NCBI RefSeq assembly: GCF_016428905.1
Contig: NZ_JAELTQ010000005.1
Coordinates: forward strand, 1 to 64,000
Direction of reading: 5' to 3'
Length of the DNA stretch: 64,000 nucleotides
From: Dyella sp. ASV24
GTDB lineage: Bacteria > Pseudomonadota > Gammaproteobacteria > Xanthomonadales > Rhodanobacteraceae
This document shows positions 1 to 9,829 of this stretch, in pieces. The position numbers were made by a program, and so were the translations under genes. How positions within the stretch are numbered: position 1 is the stretch's first letter; each line of letters begins with the position of its first letter. The notes beneath the pieces were generated by a model. That model was not told where the DNA came from, did not search any database, and saw nothing but the letters and a program-made list of their open reading frames with translations.

Positions 1-763
1 CACGACCAGTGCCTCGCTTGCCACCGGCCTTGCCATGGCCGGCAAGAAAGTCGCGGTGATCGATTTCGACGTCGGCCTGCGCAACCTTGACCTGATCATG
101 GGCTGTGAGCGTCGCGTGGTGTACGACTTCGTCAACGTCGTGCACAGCGAGGCCACGCTCAAGCAGGCGCTGATCAAAGACAAGCGCTACGAAAACCTCT
201 ACGTGCTGGCTGCCAGCCAGACACGTGACAAGGATGCCCTCACCCAGGAAGGCGTCGAGAAGGTGCTCGACGAACTGGGCAAGGAAGGTTTCGACTTCAT
301 CGTGTGCGACTCGCCCGCCGGCATCGAAAAGGGCGCGCACCTGGCGATGTATTTCGCCGACCACGCCGTGGTGGTGGTGAACCCGGAAGTGTCCTCGGTG
401 CGCGACTCCGACCGCATCCTGGGCCTGCTCTCCAGCAAGACCCGCCGCGCCGAGCGTGGTGACGGCGCCATCAAGCAGCACCTGCTGCTGACCCGCTACA
501 ACCCGGCTCGCGTGGCCGTGGGCGAGATGCTGAGCGTGAAGGACGTCGAGGAAATCCTCGGCATCAACGTCGTCGGCGTCATCCCCGAATCCGAAAACGT
601 GCTTGCCGCGTCGAACGCGGGCGTGCCGGTGATCCTGGACGACAACTCGTTCGCGGGTCAGGCCTATAGCGACACGGTGGCACGCATCCTCGGTGAGGAA
701 CGTGCCCTGCGCTTTCTTGAGGTGCCCAAGAAGGGCTTCTTCCAGCGCGTATTCGGAGGTTGA
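1..763 (+). CDS. minD: Septum site-determining ATPase MinD (5' truncated)
   Basis: Membrane-associated P-loop ATPase that works with MinC and MinE to keep the division septum at midcell. The reading frame is open from base 2 and reads [20 protein letters not shown], which is MinD sequence just after the Walker A lysine. The true start and the Walker A motif therefore lie upstream of the window. The deviant Walker B region ([11 protein letters not shown]), the [11 protein letters not shown] segment and a C-terminal amphipathic helix (FFQRVFGG) are all present. minE follows 5 bases after the stop; minC is expected upstream but is not visible. Confidence 0.97.
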   Translation, partial: TTSASLATGLAMAGKKVAVIDFDVGLRNLDLIMGCERRVVYDFVNVVHSEATLKQALIKDKRYENLYVLAASQTRDKDALTQEGVEKVLDELGKEGFDFIVCDSPAGIEKGAHLAMYFADHAVVVVNPEVSSVRDSDRILGLLSSKTRRAERGDGAIKQHLLLTRYNPARVAVGEMLSVKDVEEILGINVVGVIPESENVLAASNAGVPVILDDNSFAGQAYSDTVARILGEERALRFLEVPKKGFFQRVFGG

Positions 764-768
764 TCGCG

Positions 769-1038
769 ATGGGTATTCTTGATTTCCTGAAGCGCAAGCC
801 GGAGCCCACCGCTGCCGTCGCCAAGGAGCGTCTTCGCATCATCGTGGCCCAGGAGCGCTCCACCCGTGGCGCTCCCGACTACCTGCCGTTGCTGCGCAAC
901 GAGTTGCTCGAAGTGATCAAGAAATACGTCCACGTCGACCTCGACGCCATCAACATCAATGTCGAGCGCGACAGCGGACACGAAATCCTCGAACTTTCGG
1001 TAGCGCTGCCCGAACACGCGGAAGCCAAGCCCGGCTGA
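769..1038 (+). CDS. minE: Cell division topological specificity factor MinE
   Basis: Small protein (89 aa) that stimulates MinD ATPase and drives pole-to-pole oscillation. It begins [13 protein letters not shown], the usual membrane-targeting start, followed by the MinD-binding helix ([13 protein letters not shown]) and the C-terminal topological specificity domain with [13 protein letters not shown] 769 is chosen over an in-frame TTG at 760 because GGAGGT at 755-760 sits 8 bases upstream. It is transcribed with minD, and a hairpin at 1081-1105 may end the transcript. Confidence 0.97.
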   Translation: MGILDFLKRKPEPTAAVAKERLRIIVAQERSTRGAPDYLPLLRNELLEVIKKYVHVDLDAININVERDSGHEILELSVALPEHAEAKPG

Positions 1039-1080
1039 TGTCCCGGCGCGACCTGCGTCGCGCCACTCAAACCTGCAGGT

Positions 1081-1108
1081 GTCGCCGCCGCAAACCGGCG
1101 GCGACTTT
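1081..1108 (+). terminator. Hairpin terminator after minE
   Basis: A perfect 10-bp stem (1081-1090 with 1096-1105) and a CAAAC loop are followed by TTT. A smaller 8-bp hairpin lies just before it at 1045-1064. The position after minE suggests the end of the min transcript, although the U-tract is short. Confidence 0.55.
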
Positions 1109-1114
1109 CATCCC

Positions 1115-1627
1115 ATGTCAGTCCCCTCGTCATCCCCCACCCTCGAAGCGAATGTGATGCGCCTGGCCGAAACCGGCTTCGAGGCGCCTACGAGCCTGCT
1201 CGCGCGCTACGGGCTGGCGCTCGAACGCGTGGAACCCGGCGTCGCCATTCCCGGCAGTTTCTGGGGTGAGGAAGAGGCCGGCATCATCGGCACCACGGTC
1301 TACGCGCGCAACGACACGCCGGTGCATTCACTGTTGCACGAGGCCGGCCATCTCATCGTGCTGCCGCCCGACCGACGCACCTTTGTGCACACCGACGCCA
1401 CCGACTCGATCGACGAGGAGGACGCCACCTGCTACCTGCAGATCGTCCTGGCTGATGAACTGCCCGGCGTTGGCCGCGTCCGCCTGATGTCCGATATGGA
1501 TGCCTGGGGTTACACGTTCCGACTTGGCTCCGCCCAGGCATGGTTCGAACAGGATGCCGGCAACGCGCGGCAATGGCTGATCGACCACGGTCTGTTGGAT
1601 CTGCAAGGGCGACCGGTTTTCAGCTGA
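1115..1627 (+). CDS. Uncharacterised protein with HEAGH zinc-binding motif
   Basis: Protein of about 170 aa, mainly cytosolic in character with no signal peptide. The central VHSLLHEAGHLIVLPP contains an HExxH-type motif, as in zincin metallopeptidases, with acidic residues downstream (SIDEEDATC) that could supply a third ligand. I do not recognise a named family, so peptidase activity is inferred from the motif only. ATG 1115 lacks a clear ribosome-binding site; ATG 1157 is an alternative that keeps the motif. It stands alone between the min operon and the NfeD operon. Confidence 0.75.
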   Translation: MSVPSSSPTLEANVMRLAETGFEAPTSLLARYGLALERVEPGVAIPGSFWGEEEAGIIGTTVYARNDTPVHSLLHEAGHLIVLPPDRRTFVHTDATDSIDEEDATCYLQIVLADELPGVGRVRLMSDMDAWGYTFRLGSAQAWFEQDAGNARQWLIDHGLLDLQGRPVFS

Positions 1628-1727
1628 CGCTCGCCCAGCACGCGCCGGTACCACCTTCCAGCCCGCCTCACGCCAGCAAAACATCCCCTGGCGCAATGTG
1701 ATGGCGCGCCTCTCAAGGAGGCATGGC

Positions 1728-3095
1728 GTGACGCGAAGACCTGTGACATTGGCCAGTGCGCTGTTCGCAATAACGCTGGCTGCCACCGTGGTGGCCGGCA
1801 GTGCTACTGGCGTCCCTTCGCGTTCCACGGGTTTCGTAGCTCGCATCGACCTGTCCGGCCCCATCAGCCCAGCGGCGGCGGAGTACGTGGACGACAGCCT
1901 GCAGCGCGCCACCCGCGACGGCGCCAGCGCGGTCGTGCTGCAGCTCGATACCCCGGGCGGTCTGTCCGATTCGATGCGGCAAATCATTGCCAGCATTCTT
2001 GCGGCCCACCAGCCGGTGATCGGCTATGTAGCTCCCGGTGGCGCACGCGCCGCATCAGCCGGCACGTACATCCTCTACGCCTGCCCCGTGGCCGCGATGG
2101 CACCGGCCACGCATGTCGGCGCGGCGACGCCGGTATCACTGGGCGGCAGCAGTCCATTGCCGTCGATCAACCCACCCGCCGCCCCAGGCAGCACATCAGC
2201 GCCGCCGCCTGACGCCGAATCGACCAAGGTGCTCAACGATGCCGTCGCCTCCATCCGGTCACTGGCCCAGTACAACGGCCGCAACGCCGACTGGGCGACG
2301 AAGGCTGTGCAAGGCGCAGAAACCCTGACTGCAGACGAGGCAATGCAAAAACATGTGGTGGACCTGATCGCGCCCGATATCCCCACCCTGCTCGCCCGCA
2401 TCGATGGACGTCACGTGCGCGTCGACGGGCAGGACACCGTGCTGCACCTTGCCGGACTTCCGTTGCGCGACTACGCGCCGAACTGGCGCACCCACCTGCT
2501 GGGGCTGGTCACCCACCCCACCATCGCCTACCTGCTGCTGCTCGCCGGCATGTACGGCTTGGTGCTCGAAGCCTTCCATCCTGGCGTGTTCCTGCCGGGC
2601 GTGGCGGGCGCCATCTGCCTGCTGATCGGGCTCTATGCCTTGCAGTTGCTACCCGTGAATTACGCCGGCCTGGCCCTGATGCTGCTCGGAATTGGGTTGG
2701 TACTGGCGGAGGCCGTGATGCCCTCGGTGGGTGCCATCGGCATCGGCGGCGTCATCGCGTTCGTGATCGGCTCGATCATGTTGTTCAACACCGGCGTGCC
2801 GGGCTACGCCGTGAATCTTGGTGTCATCGCTGGCGTGGCGACAGGCGCGGTCGTACTGCTGGTCGTGATGTTGCGGCTAGTGACCCGTTCGCGACGCACG
2901 CGCGTATTCAACGGCGATGCACAGATGCTGCTGTCCACCGGTGAACTGACGCAACCCATCGATGCGGGCGGCGAAGGCTGGGCGCGCATCGATGGCGAGC
3001 AATGGCGTGTGCACTGCGAAACCAGCCTACCGGCGGGCACGCGCGTGCGGGTGGTGAGTCGCGACGGATTGCTACTGCGCGTCACGCGTGCCTGA
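1728..3095 (+). CDS. NfeD-family membrane-bound serine protease
   Basis: ClpP-class membrane protease of 455 aa of the long NfeD type (NfeD1b). After a signal peptide come the protease domain with DTPGG (about 74-78) and the nucleophile context ARAASAG (Ser110), then a Lys at about 167 matching the general base of the Ser-Lys dyad. Next are four or so membrane segments (about 260-385) and a C-terminal OB-like NfeD domain. GTG 1728 is preferred over ATG 1701 because AAGGAG lies 7 bases upstream and the protein then starts with a clean signal peptide. The slipin gene follows 25 bases later. In characterised NfeD/stomatin pairs the protease cleaves the stomatin C-terminus; that role here is inferred from context. 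Confidence 0.9.
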   Translation: MTRRPVTLASALFAITLAATVVAGSATGVPSRSTGFVARIDLSGPISPAAAEYVDDSLQRATRDGASAVVLQLDTPGGLSDSMRQIIASILAAHQPVIGYVAPGGARAASAGTYILYACPVAAMAPATHVGAATPVSLGGSSPLPSINPPAAPGSTSAPPPDAESTKVLNDAVASIRSLAQYNGRNADWATKAVQGAETLTADEAMQKHVVDLIAPDIPTLLARIDGRHVRVDGQDTVLHLAGLPLRDYAPNWRTHLLGLVTHPTIAYLLLLAGMYGLVLEAFHPGVFLPGVAGAICLLIGLYALQLLPVNYAGLALMLLGIGLVLAEAVMPSVGAIGIGGVIAFVIGSIMLFNTGVPGYAVNLGVIAGVATGAVVLLVVMLRLVTRSRRTRVFNGDAQMLLSTGELTQPIDAGGEGWARIDGEQWRVHCETSLPAGTRVRVVSRDGLLLRVTRA

Positions 3096-3120
3096 TCTTT
3101 CTATTGCAGAGGAGATGCTC

Positions 3121-3870
3121 ATGTTCGGCTTCGTCGGCGTCATCGTGGTCTGGGCTATTGCATTGCTGTTCCTCGCCATCAAGGTGCTACCCGAATACCA
3201 GCGCGGCGTGGTGCTTACGCTGGGACGCTACACCGGCACCAAGGGGCCGGGCCTGTTCGTGCTGGTGCCTATCGTGCAGCGCATGATGCGCGTGGACCTG
3301 CGTGTCACCGTGATGGACGTGCCACCGCAAGACGTGATCTCACGCGATAACGTTTCCGTGCGTGTGAACGCCGTGGTCTATTTCCGCGTGGTGGAACCCG
3401 ACAAGGCGATCCTGCAGGTGGCTGATTTCTTCCAAGCCACCAGCCAGCTCGCGCAGACACGCCTGCGCTCGGTGCTGGGCCAGCACGAACTGGACGACAT
3501 CCTTTCGCAGCGCGATTCGATCAACCACAGCCTGCAGCAGATCCTCGACGAGGCCACCGACCCCTGGGGCATCAAGGTCACCAACGTCGAAATCAAGGAT
3601 GTGGATCTCAACGAAACCATGGTTCGCGCCATTGCCCGTCAGGCCGAGGCCGAGCGCGAACGCCGCGCCAAAGTCATCCATGCGGAGGGCGAGCTGCAAG
3701 CCGCCGAAAAACTGCGCGACGCCGCCGGCCTGCTCGCGCAACAGCCACAGGCGCTGCAACTGCGCTATCTGCAGACCCTGTCGGACATGTCCAACAGTGG
3801 CAAGGCCTCCACCATCGTATTTCCGCTGCCACTGGATCTGGTGAAACCACTGATCGACAAGCTGGGTTAG
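3121..3870 (+). CDS. Slipin / SPFH (band 7) family protein
   Basis: Stomatin-like membrane scaffold of 249 aa. One N-terminal hydrophobic segment is followed by the band 7 domain ([20 protein letters not shown], then [20 protein letters not shown]). A charged helical stretch ([18 protein letters not shown]) and a hydrophobic C-terminal tail follow. ATG 3121 is chosen because AGGAG sits just upstream; GTG 3088 and ATG 3115 are in-frame alternatives. Pairing with NfeD is a conserved arrangement in bacteria and archaea linked to membrane quality control. Confidence 0.92.
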   Translation: MFGFVGVIVVWAIALLFLAIKVLPEYQRGVVLTLGRYTGTKGPGLFVLVPIVQRMMRVDLRVTVMDVPPQDVISRDNVSVRVNAVVYFRVVEPDKAILQVADFFQATSQLAQTRLRSVLGQHELDDILSQRDSINHSLQQILDEATDPWGIKVTNVEIKDVDLNETMVRAIARQAEAERERRAKVIHAEGELQAAEKLRDAAGLLAQQPQALQLRYLQTLSDMSNSGKASTIVFPLPLDLVKPLIDKLG

Positions 3871-3934
3871 GCGCGAAACAGGACCGCATCGGGCTGCCTG
3901 TACAATGGACGGCCGTTTGCCGCGCGCATCATCC

Positions 3935-5194
3935 ATGTCCAGCACGCCCACCCACGTCAGCCTGGCCATTATTGGCGGCGGCCCCGCCGGCCTCATGGCG
4001 GCCGAAACCGCGCGTGCCGCTGGCGCGTCGGTGGACGTGTTCGACGCCAAGGGCTCGGTGGGCCGCAAATTCCTCATCGCCGGCAAAGGCGGCATGAACC
4101 TGACGCATGGCGAACCCAAGCCGGATTTCATCCAGCGTTATGGAGCGCGAGCCCGCGAGGTCGGCGAGTGGCTGAACGATTTTGATGCCGATGACCTGCG
4201 TACCTGGGCTCGCGGCCTTGGCGTGGAGACCTTCATCGGCAGCTCGGGACGCGTGTTCCCTAGCGATCTGAAAGCCGCCCCACTGCTGCGCGGATGGGTG
4301 CGCCGCCTGCGCGAAGATGGCGTGCATTTCCACGTCCATCATCGCTGGCTGGGCTGGAGCGATGACGGCGCACTGCGCTTCGCCACACCGGACGGTGAGC
4401 GACTGGTCCGCGCCGATGCCGTGGTGCTGGCGATGGGTGGCGGCAGCTGGCCAGAGCTGGGCTCCGATGGCGAATGGCAGGCGCCGCTCGCTGCGCTCGG
4501 CGTGGACGTGTCGCCATTGGTGCCATCCAACTGCGGCTTCGACATCGGCTGGAGCGAGCACCTGGCGACCCGCTTCGCGGGCACGCCGCTCAAGCCGGTG
4601 GTGATCCACCTGCGCGACAAAGACGGCAAGGAACACTCCCGCCAGGGCGAATGCGTCATCACTGCCACCGGCATCGAAGGCAGCCTGATCTACGCCTATT
4701 CATCGATACTGCGCGACGCCATCGCCGCACACGGCTCAGCCACCATCGCACTGGACCTGTCGCCCGACCGGCCACTTGAGCGCCTGCGCGCCGATCTCGC
4801 CAAACCGCGCGGCAGCCGCTCCATGAGCGAGCACCTGCGCCGGCACACCGGCCTTACCGGCGTAAAGGCCGCCCTGCTGCACGAAGTGCTCGACCGCGAG
4901 CAGTTCCACGACACCGACACACTCGCCCGCACCATCAAACAGTTGCCGCTACGCCTCGCGCAGCCGCGCCCCATCGACGAAGCCATCAGCAGCGGCGGTG
5001 GCGTGCGCCTGGAAGCACTCTCCCCCCAACTGATGCTCACCGCCGTTCCCGGCGTGTTTTGCGCGGGCGAAATGCTCGACTGGGAGGCCCCTACCGGCGG
5101 CTACCTGCTGACCGCCTGTTTCGCCAGCGGGCAACGCGCGGGGCTGGGTGCAGCCGCCTGGATCAAGCAATCGCCTGTGCCCGCCGATAACTGA
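3935..5194 (+). CDS. NAD(P)/FAD-dependent oxidoreductase, HI0933/YhiN family
   Basis: Flavoprotein of 419 aa. The N-terminus has the dinucleotide-binding fold (IIGGGPAGLMAAE) and GRKFLIAGKGGMNLTH, typical of the HI0933 family. The C-terminal FAD contact is CAGEMLDWEAPTGGYLLTA. The length and the final motif fit the subgroup often labelled TIGR03862. The substrate is unknown. ATG 3935 is used; an in-frame ATG at 3905 would add ten residues of non-family sequence. No close operon partner is visible. Confidence 0.9.
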   Translation: MSSTPTHVSLAIIGGGPAGLMAAETARAAGASVDVFDAKGSVGRKFLIAGKGGMNLTHGEPKPDFIQRYGARAREVGEWLNDFDADDLRTWARGLGVETFIGSSGRVFPSDLKAAPLLRGWVRRLREDGVHFHVHHRWLGWSDDGALRFATPDGERLVRADAVVLAMGGGSWPELGSDGEWQAPLAALGVDVSPLVPSNCGFDIGWSEHLATRFAGTPLKPVVIHLRDKDGKEHSRQGECVITATGIEGSLIYAYSSILRDAIAAHGSATIALDLSPDRPLERLRADLAKPRGSRSMSEHLRRHTGLTGVKAALLHEVLDREQFHDTDTLARTIKQLPLRLAQPRPIDEAISSGGGVRLEALSPQLMLTAVPGVFCAGEMLDWEAPTGGYLLTACFASGQRAGLGAAAWIKQSPVPADN

Positions 5195-5290
5195 GCATCC
5201 CGTCGCACCGCAGCAAGGCCCGCCTACATTTCTCCGGGTGGCTGCCGATACACAGCGGAGCGGGTGCCATACGAGGGGGCTGGCAGCACG

Positions 5291-6331
5291 ATGATGGGGA
5301 ACTGGTGGAGAGTCTTCGGACGTGAACGCGCGGCAGAACCAGCGGCGGCACGCCCGGCTGCACCCAATCCAGAACTAACTGTCGAGACGCTGTCGCCTCA
5401 CGCCACCGTTCCGTGCGACGAGATCGCCGAACGCTTCTTCCGTTTTATCTTGAACCAGCCGGTCAGCGCCGGCGACACGCCCAACAAGGTGCGCGAGCAG
5501 GCGATTTTGCAGCGCCTGCGGGATCAGTGCGAAAGCGGTCGTTTCGACATACGCAGCCTGCCGCGCATGCCCACCGTGCTGCCGCAGCTGATGCGTGCGA
5601 TGAAGAACGACAAGCTCAGCGGCGCACAACTGGCGGACCTGATCAAGCGCGACCCCGTGCTGGTGGGCGAAGTCATGCGCGTCACCGGCAGCGTCACCTA
5701 CCGCACTGCGCACCCCATCGGCAGCCTGCAGCACGCCGTGGTGCTGCTGGGCCAGATCGGCCTGCGCCACGTGGTGACGTCGTACGTGATGAAGCCCATC
5801 CTGATGGCCAGCGCCGGCACCAGTGGACAGATCGTCGGCCAGCGCCTGTGGGATCACGCCGAGCGTTGCGCCCATGCAGCGGTATACCTCAGCAAGGGGC
5901 AGTGCGACGCCTTCGAGGCCTACCTGCTGGCGCTGGTCGGCTATAGCGGCCTGGGCGCTGTGGCCCGCCTGCTGGACAGAGAACTGCAGAACACCGAGCT
6001 GCCGGCCAGCTCCGCCGCCTTTATCGATGATTGCGTCCAGCTCGCCGCCCAGCTCACCGTGCAGGCCGGGCAGCACTGGGAGCTTCCGCCTGCCGTGCAG
6101 GAAGCACTGGTAGAGCACGCGCAACACGGCAGCGCCGCCTTGATGCTGCCGATGAGCCGCGTACTGCACGTGGCTCAACGACTGGCGATGTACCAACTGC
6201 TGTCCGAGCAAGGCCTGCTCGATCGCGACTCCGGCGTCGGTGACGATCCCATCGCCACCTTTCCGCCGCAACTGGTCGCGCGCTGCCAGCAAGACCTGCG
6301 GCAGAGCTTCGACACAGCGATACCGCCGTAA
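5291..6331 (+). CDS. HDOD domain-containing protein
   Basis: Cytosolic protein of 346 aa. The HDOD domain starts near LPRMPTVLPQLMRAMKNDKL and includes DLIKRDPVLVGEVMRV, with the sequence SLQHAVVLLGQIGLRHVVTS further on. HDOD proteins are degenerate HD-domain relatives that act as signalling or regulatory adaptors and usually lack phosphodiesterase residues. No output domain is attached. The start is uncertain: ATG 5291 has GAGGGGG 11 bases upstream, and GTG 5264 is also in frame. It ends one base before the convergent luciferase-like gene. Confidence 0.85.
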   Translation: MMGNWWRVFGRERAAEPAAARPAAPNPELTVETLSPHATVPCDEIAERFFRFILNQPVSAGDTPNKVREQAILQRLRDQCESGRFDIRSLPRMPTVLPQLMRAMKNDKLSGAQLADLIKRDPVLVGEVMRVTGSVTYRTAHPIGSLQHAVVLLGQIGLRHVVTSYVMKPILMASAGTSGQIVGQRLWDHAERCAHAAVYLSKGQCDAFEAYLLALVGYSGLGAVARLLDRELQNTELPASSAAFIDDCVQLAAQLTVQAGQHWELPPAVQEALVEHAQHGSAALMLPMSRVLHVAQRLAMYQLLSEQGLLDRDSGVGDDPIATFPPQLVARCQQDLRQSFDTAIPP

Positions 6332-6332
6332 C

Positions 6333-7331
6333 TTAACGACTGGCGTCGAGTCGCTTCTTCACCTCGGCCACCAGGGCAAACGAGCGGCAACGCGCCTCGT
6401 GATCGAACACGTTAGCGGTCACCATCAACTCATCGGGACGATGACGCGCCACGAAGGCCTCGATGCCTTCCTTCACCGTGTCGGGAGCGCCAATCACCGC
6501 ACAGGCAAGCGCACGCTCCACACCGAACTTCTCCGTGGGCGTCCAATACGTCTCGATGTCGTCGATCGGCGGCGGGATCAGCCCCGGGCGTCCACGACGC
6601 AGGTTGATGAAACTCTGCTGCTGCGTGGTGAACAAACGCTTTGCCTCGACGTCACTCTCTGCCGCGACGATGTTGACGCCCAGCATTGCATACGGCGACT
6701 GCAGACGTGCAGAGGGACGGAAATCGCGGCGATACAGTGCCAACGCCTCGTCCATCGCGTCTGGTGCAAAGTGCGACGCGAAAGCGAACGGCAAACCCAT
6801 CGCTGCGGAAAGCCGTGCACTGAACAGGCTGGAGCCCAGCAACCAAACGGGCACCTCGATGCCCGCGCCAGGCACGGCGCGCACCGGCTGCTCCGGCGTA
6901 GCGGGTTCAAAGTAAGCGAGCAGCTCAGCCACATCCTGCGGGAAAGCATCAGCACTGTCGAAGTAGCGTCGCAACGCACGCGCGGTGGGTTGGTCGGTAC
7001 CCGGCGCACGCCCCAGCCCCAGATCAATGCGCCCCGGATAGAGCGAAGCCAGCGTACCGAACTGCTCAGCCACCTGCAGCGGCGCGTGGTTGGGCAGCAT
7101 GATGCCGCCAGCGCCCACGCGGATGGTTGAGGTTCCACCAGCCACGTGGCCGATCAATACAGCGGTTGCAGCGCTGGCGATACCCGGCATGTTGTGGTGC
7201 TCAGCCAGCCAATAGCGCGTATAGCCCAGCTGCTCGGCGCGACGCGCCAGATCCAGCGTGTTGGCAAAGGCCTGGGTGGTGTTGCTGCCCTCAGTAACGG
7301 GCGCCAGATCGAGTACGGAGAAAGGAATCAT
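6333..7331 (-). CDS. LLM-class flavin-dependent oxidoreductase
   Basis: Bacterial luciferase-like monooxygenase of 332 aa, expected to use reduced FMN. The N-terminus ([11 protein letters not shown]) and the [19 protein letters not shown] stretch are typical of the subgroup annotated MsnO8-like, and [17 protein letters not shown] and [10 protein letters not shown] follow. The start at 7331 has GAGGAAG upstream. The substrate cannot be told from sequence. It is convergent with the HDOD gene and divergent from the EamA transporter, so the 136-base gap at 7332-7467 holds both promoters. Confidence 0.92.
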   Translation of the reverse strand: MIPFSVLDLAPVTEGSNTTQAFANTLDLARRAEQLGYTRYWLAEHHNMPGIASAATAVLIGHVAGGTSTIRVGAGGIMLPNHAPLQVAEQFGTLASLYPGRIDLGLGRAPGTDQPTARALRRYFDSADAFPQDVAELLAYFEPATPEQPVRAVPGAGIEVPVWLLGSSLFSARLSAAMGLPFAFASHFAPDAMDEALALYRRDFRPSARLQSPYAMLGVNIVAAESDVEAKRLFTTQQQSFINLRRGRPGLIPPPIDDIETYWTPTEKFGVERALACAVIGAPDTVKEGIEAFVARHRPDELMVTANVFDHEARCRSFALVAEVKKRLDASR

Positions 7332-7467
7332 GGGGCTTCCTCGACGGGGAAGCACACCACGTGGGGGCGGTGCGGGAAAAAGCCAGCCCTCCGCCAGGGA
7401 GGGCATACAATCTCACCGTCTGCACTTTTTGCGTGCACGCTGTCCGACACCTCGCCCCAGGAAGCCC

Positions 7468-8526
7468 ATGACCCGGATGATGCTCTCCCGCCCCGTTGTC
7501 GCTGCACTTCTGGCGGCGGCGTTATTCGGCGCGAGTACACCCTTTGCGAAGCAACTGGTCAGCCAGACATCCCCCTTCCTGCTGGCCGGCCTGCTCTACC
7601 TCGGCAGCGGCATAGGGTTGAACTTGATCCGCATCGTTCGCGACCGCTCGCTGCAACTGCCGACCATGCCCGCGAGTGAATGGTGGTGGTGGCTCGCCGC
7701 GGTGATCTTCGGCGGCGTACTCGGTCCACTACTGCTTATGTTCGGACTGGTCCAAACCGCCGCTTCCACCGCCTCCATGTTGCTTAATCTCGAAGCTGTG
7801 CTCACCGCGCTGCTGGCTTGGGTCGTGTTCAAGGAAAACGCGGATCGACGCATCGTCGCCGGCATGCTGCTGATCGTCGCCGGCGGTGTGTTGCTTTCCT
7901 GGTCAAGCGCGGGCCACGGCGAAGGCTCGTGGGTTGGCCCTGCAGCGATTGGCGGCGCGTGCTTGTGCTGGGCCATCGACAACAACCTCACGCGCAAGGT
8001 CTCCGCGCAGGATGCGTTGTTCCTTGCCGGTGGCAAGGGTGCTGTGGCCGGCGTCATCAATACCGCACTCGGGTTGGCTATCGGCGCCGCGTGGCCATCG
8101 TGGACACAAGTGGCGCCCGCCATGCTGATTGGCCTGCTCGGCTACGGCATCAGCCTCGTTCTGTTTGTGCTCGCTTTGCGCGGCCTGGGCACGGCGCGCA
8201 CCGGCGCCTACTTCTCCACCGCACCGTTTATCGGTGCCGCCATCGCCATCCTTTGCTTTGGCGAGCACGCGTCCACCATGTTCTGGCTGGCTGCTGCACT
8301 GATGAGTGCAGGCGTCTGGCTGCATTTGACCGAACGACACGAACACGAGCACACGCATGACGCGATGTTCCACGCGCATCGCCATATCCATGATGAGCAC
8401 CACCAGCACGAACACGACTTCGACTGGGATGGCACGGAACCGCACACGCATCCGCACCAGCACACGCCCATCACGCACACACACCCGCACTACCCGGATA
8501 TCCATCATCGTCACGGCCATGCGTAA
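7468..8526 (+). CDS. EamA/DMT-family transporter with histidine-rich C-terminal tail
   Basis: Inner-membrane protein of 352 aa with about ten transmembrane helices in two EamA repeats (FGASTPFAKQLVSQTSPFLL; LLNLEAVLTALLAW with FKE; second repeat ending ALMSAGVWLHLTERH). The last 65 or so residues are hydrophilic and carry about 23 histidines in HxH and HH patterns, a likely metal-binding tail. DMT proteins export metabolites; the tail suggests control by or handling of a divalent metal, which is inference. ATG 7468 follows AGGAAG. A bidirectional terminator lies downstream. Confidence 0.9.
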   Translation: MTRMMLSRPVVAALLAAALFGASTPFAKQLVSQTSPFLLAGLLYLGSGIGLNLIRIVRDRSLQLPTMPASEWWWWLAAVIFGGVLGPLLLMFGLVQTAASTASMLLNLEAVLTALLAWVVFKENADRRIVAGMLLIVAGGVLLSWSSAGHGEGSWVGPAAIGGACLCWAIDNNLTRKVSAQDALFLAGGKGAVAGVINTALGLAIGAAWPSWTQVAPAMLIGLLGYGISLVLFVLALRGLGTARTGAYFSTAPFIGAAIAILCFGEHASTMFWLAAALMSAGVWLHLTERHEHEHTHDAMFHAHRHIHDEHHQHEHDFDWDGTEPHTHPHQHTPITHTHPHYPDIHHRHGHA

Positions 8527-8561
8527 CGCGATGAGCGTAGTCCGCATCCACTCTCACCCAT

Positions 8562-8593
8562 AAAAAAACGGCGGCCCGTAAAGGCCGCCGTTT
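8562..8593. terminator. Bidirectional rho-independent terminator
   Basis: An 11-bp stem (8566-8576 with 8583-8593) and a CGTAAA loop lie between two convergent genes. A7 on the left gives a good U-tract for the minus-strand beta-propeller gene; only TTT follows on the plus strand. Confidence 0.85.
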
Positions 8594-8615
8594 CGTGTGC
8601 TGCACCGCTATTCGA

Positions 8616-9791
8616 TCAGCGCATGATGCCGGTGTGACCCAGCGAGAAGCGGCCCGGCTGCGGCCACACCGCGAGGCCGTGCGGCTCCTGACCCACCTTG
8701 ATGATGCGCACCTGACCGCTGGTGGTGTCGAATGCGTACACCACGTCGTCGAAGCGGCCGGAGAGCCACAGCGTCTTGCCGTCCGCGCTCACGTTGCCCA
8801 TATCCGGGCTGCCGCCGCCGGGGATACCCCAGTTGGCGACCACTTTCTGCGTAGCGAAATCGACTACCGACACGCTGCCCTTGCCGCCGCGCGGACCATG
8901 CACCTTATTGGAACCACGGTTGGCGACATACAGCTTGGTACCGTCACGGCTCGGGTACAGACCATGCGTGCCCACGCCAGTCTTGATGAAACCCACCTGC
9001 TTGAAGCTGTAGGGATCAATCAGGTACAGGCCGTCGGCCATCATGTCTGCGACGTAGAACGTCTTGCCATCCGGGGACGAGCGGATGTCCTGCGGCATAC
9101 CCTTCTTGGACAGGTCGAGGTAACCCACCACCTTGCGGTTCACCATGTCGATCTTCACCAGCTTGCCGGTGAATTCGCAGGTGAAGATGGCGAAGCTGCC
9201 GTCGATGGAGAACTCGGCGTGGTTAATGCCCTTGCACTCCGGCGCCTGCAGGCTGCTATGCAGCGCCTGGGTGTGCGCATCGCGGAAGTCCAGGCGCGCG
9301 AACGCCTCAGCCACCACGATGGATTCCTTGCCGTCCGGCGTGAAGTACATGTTGTACGGGTCGTCCACCGGCACCGCCGTGCCCGGCTTGCCGGTACTCG
9401 GATCGATCGGCGTCAGGCTGCCGGTCTTTTTACGCTCGGCGTTGTTGGTCACCCACAGGGTGCGCAGGTCCCACGACGGCACGACGTGCTGCGGACTCTC
9501 GCCCACCTTGAACTTGTCCACGACCTTGTACGTTTTCGGGTCGATCACGTAGACGTCGTTGGAACGCAGGTTCGGCACGTAGATGCGTTCCAGATCGTTC
9601 TTCACTGCCGGGCTCAGGTGGCCGAGCCCGGACTCGCTGTACATGTCAGCGGAATTCACCACCGGCGGCATGCCGGGCACGGTGGTCACGGACGAAGCCG
9701 CCAGGGCGGTGCCGCCCAGACACGCCGCGGCAAGCGCGAACGGTGCGAGTCGGAACAGACGGGAGGAACGCAGGGATTTAGCGATGGCCAT
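8616..9791 (-). CDS. Exported YVTN/NHL-type beta-propeller protein
   Basis: Secreted protein of 391 aa. A signal peptide (residues 1 to about 31, ending GTALA) precedes repeated blades with motifs such as RSNDVYVIDPKTYKVVDKFK, SPDGKTFYVADMMADGLYLI, GTKLYVANRG and SADGKTLWLSGRFDDVVYAF, the pattern of YVTN propellers. A binding or scaffold role is likely but its ligand is unknown. It lies 38 bases downstream of the creatininase-like gene on the same strand with no terminator between, so the two exported proteins are probably co-expressed. Confidence 0.88.
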   Translation of the reverse strand: MAIAKSLRSSRLFRLAPFALAAACLGGTALAASSVTTVPGMPPVVNSADMYSESGLGHLSPAVKNDLERIYVPNLRSNDVYVIDPKTYKVVDKFKVGESPQHVVPSWDLRTLWVTNNAERKKTGSLTPIDPSTGKPGTAVPVDDPYNMYFTPDGKESIVVAEAFARLDFRDAHTQALHSSLQAPECKGINHAEFSIDGSFAIFTCEFTGKLVKIDMVNRKVVGYLDLSKKGMPQDIRSSPDGKTFYVADMMADGLYLIDPYSFKQVGFIKTGVGTHGLYPSRDGTKLYVANRGSNKVHGPRGGKGSVSVVDFATQKVVANWGIPGGGSPDMGNVSADGKTLWLSGRFDDVVYAFDTTSGQVRIIKVGQEPHGLAVWPQPGRFSLGHTGIMR

Positions 9792-9829
9792 GGGTCACAA
9801 CTTGGTTGAGTGGTACAGGGGGAATTCGT

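Noticed and set aside
8595-9809. 404-residue antisense frame opposite the beta-propeller gene
   Set aside because: The minus-strand gene has clear propeller repeats and a signal peptide; the plus frame has no recognisable feature.
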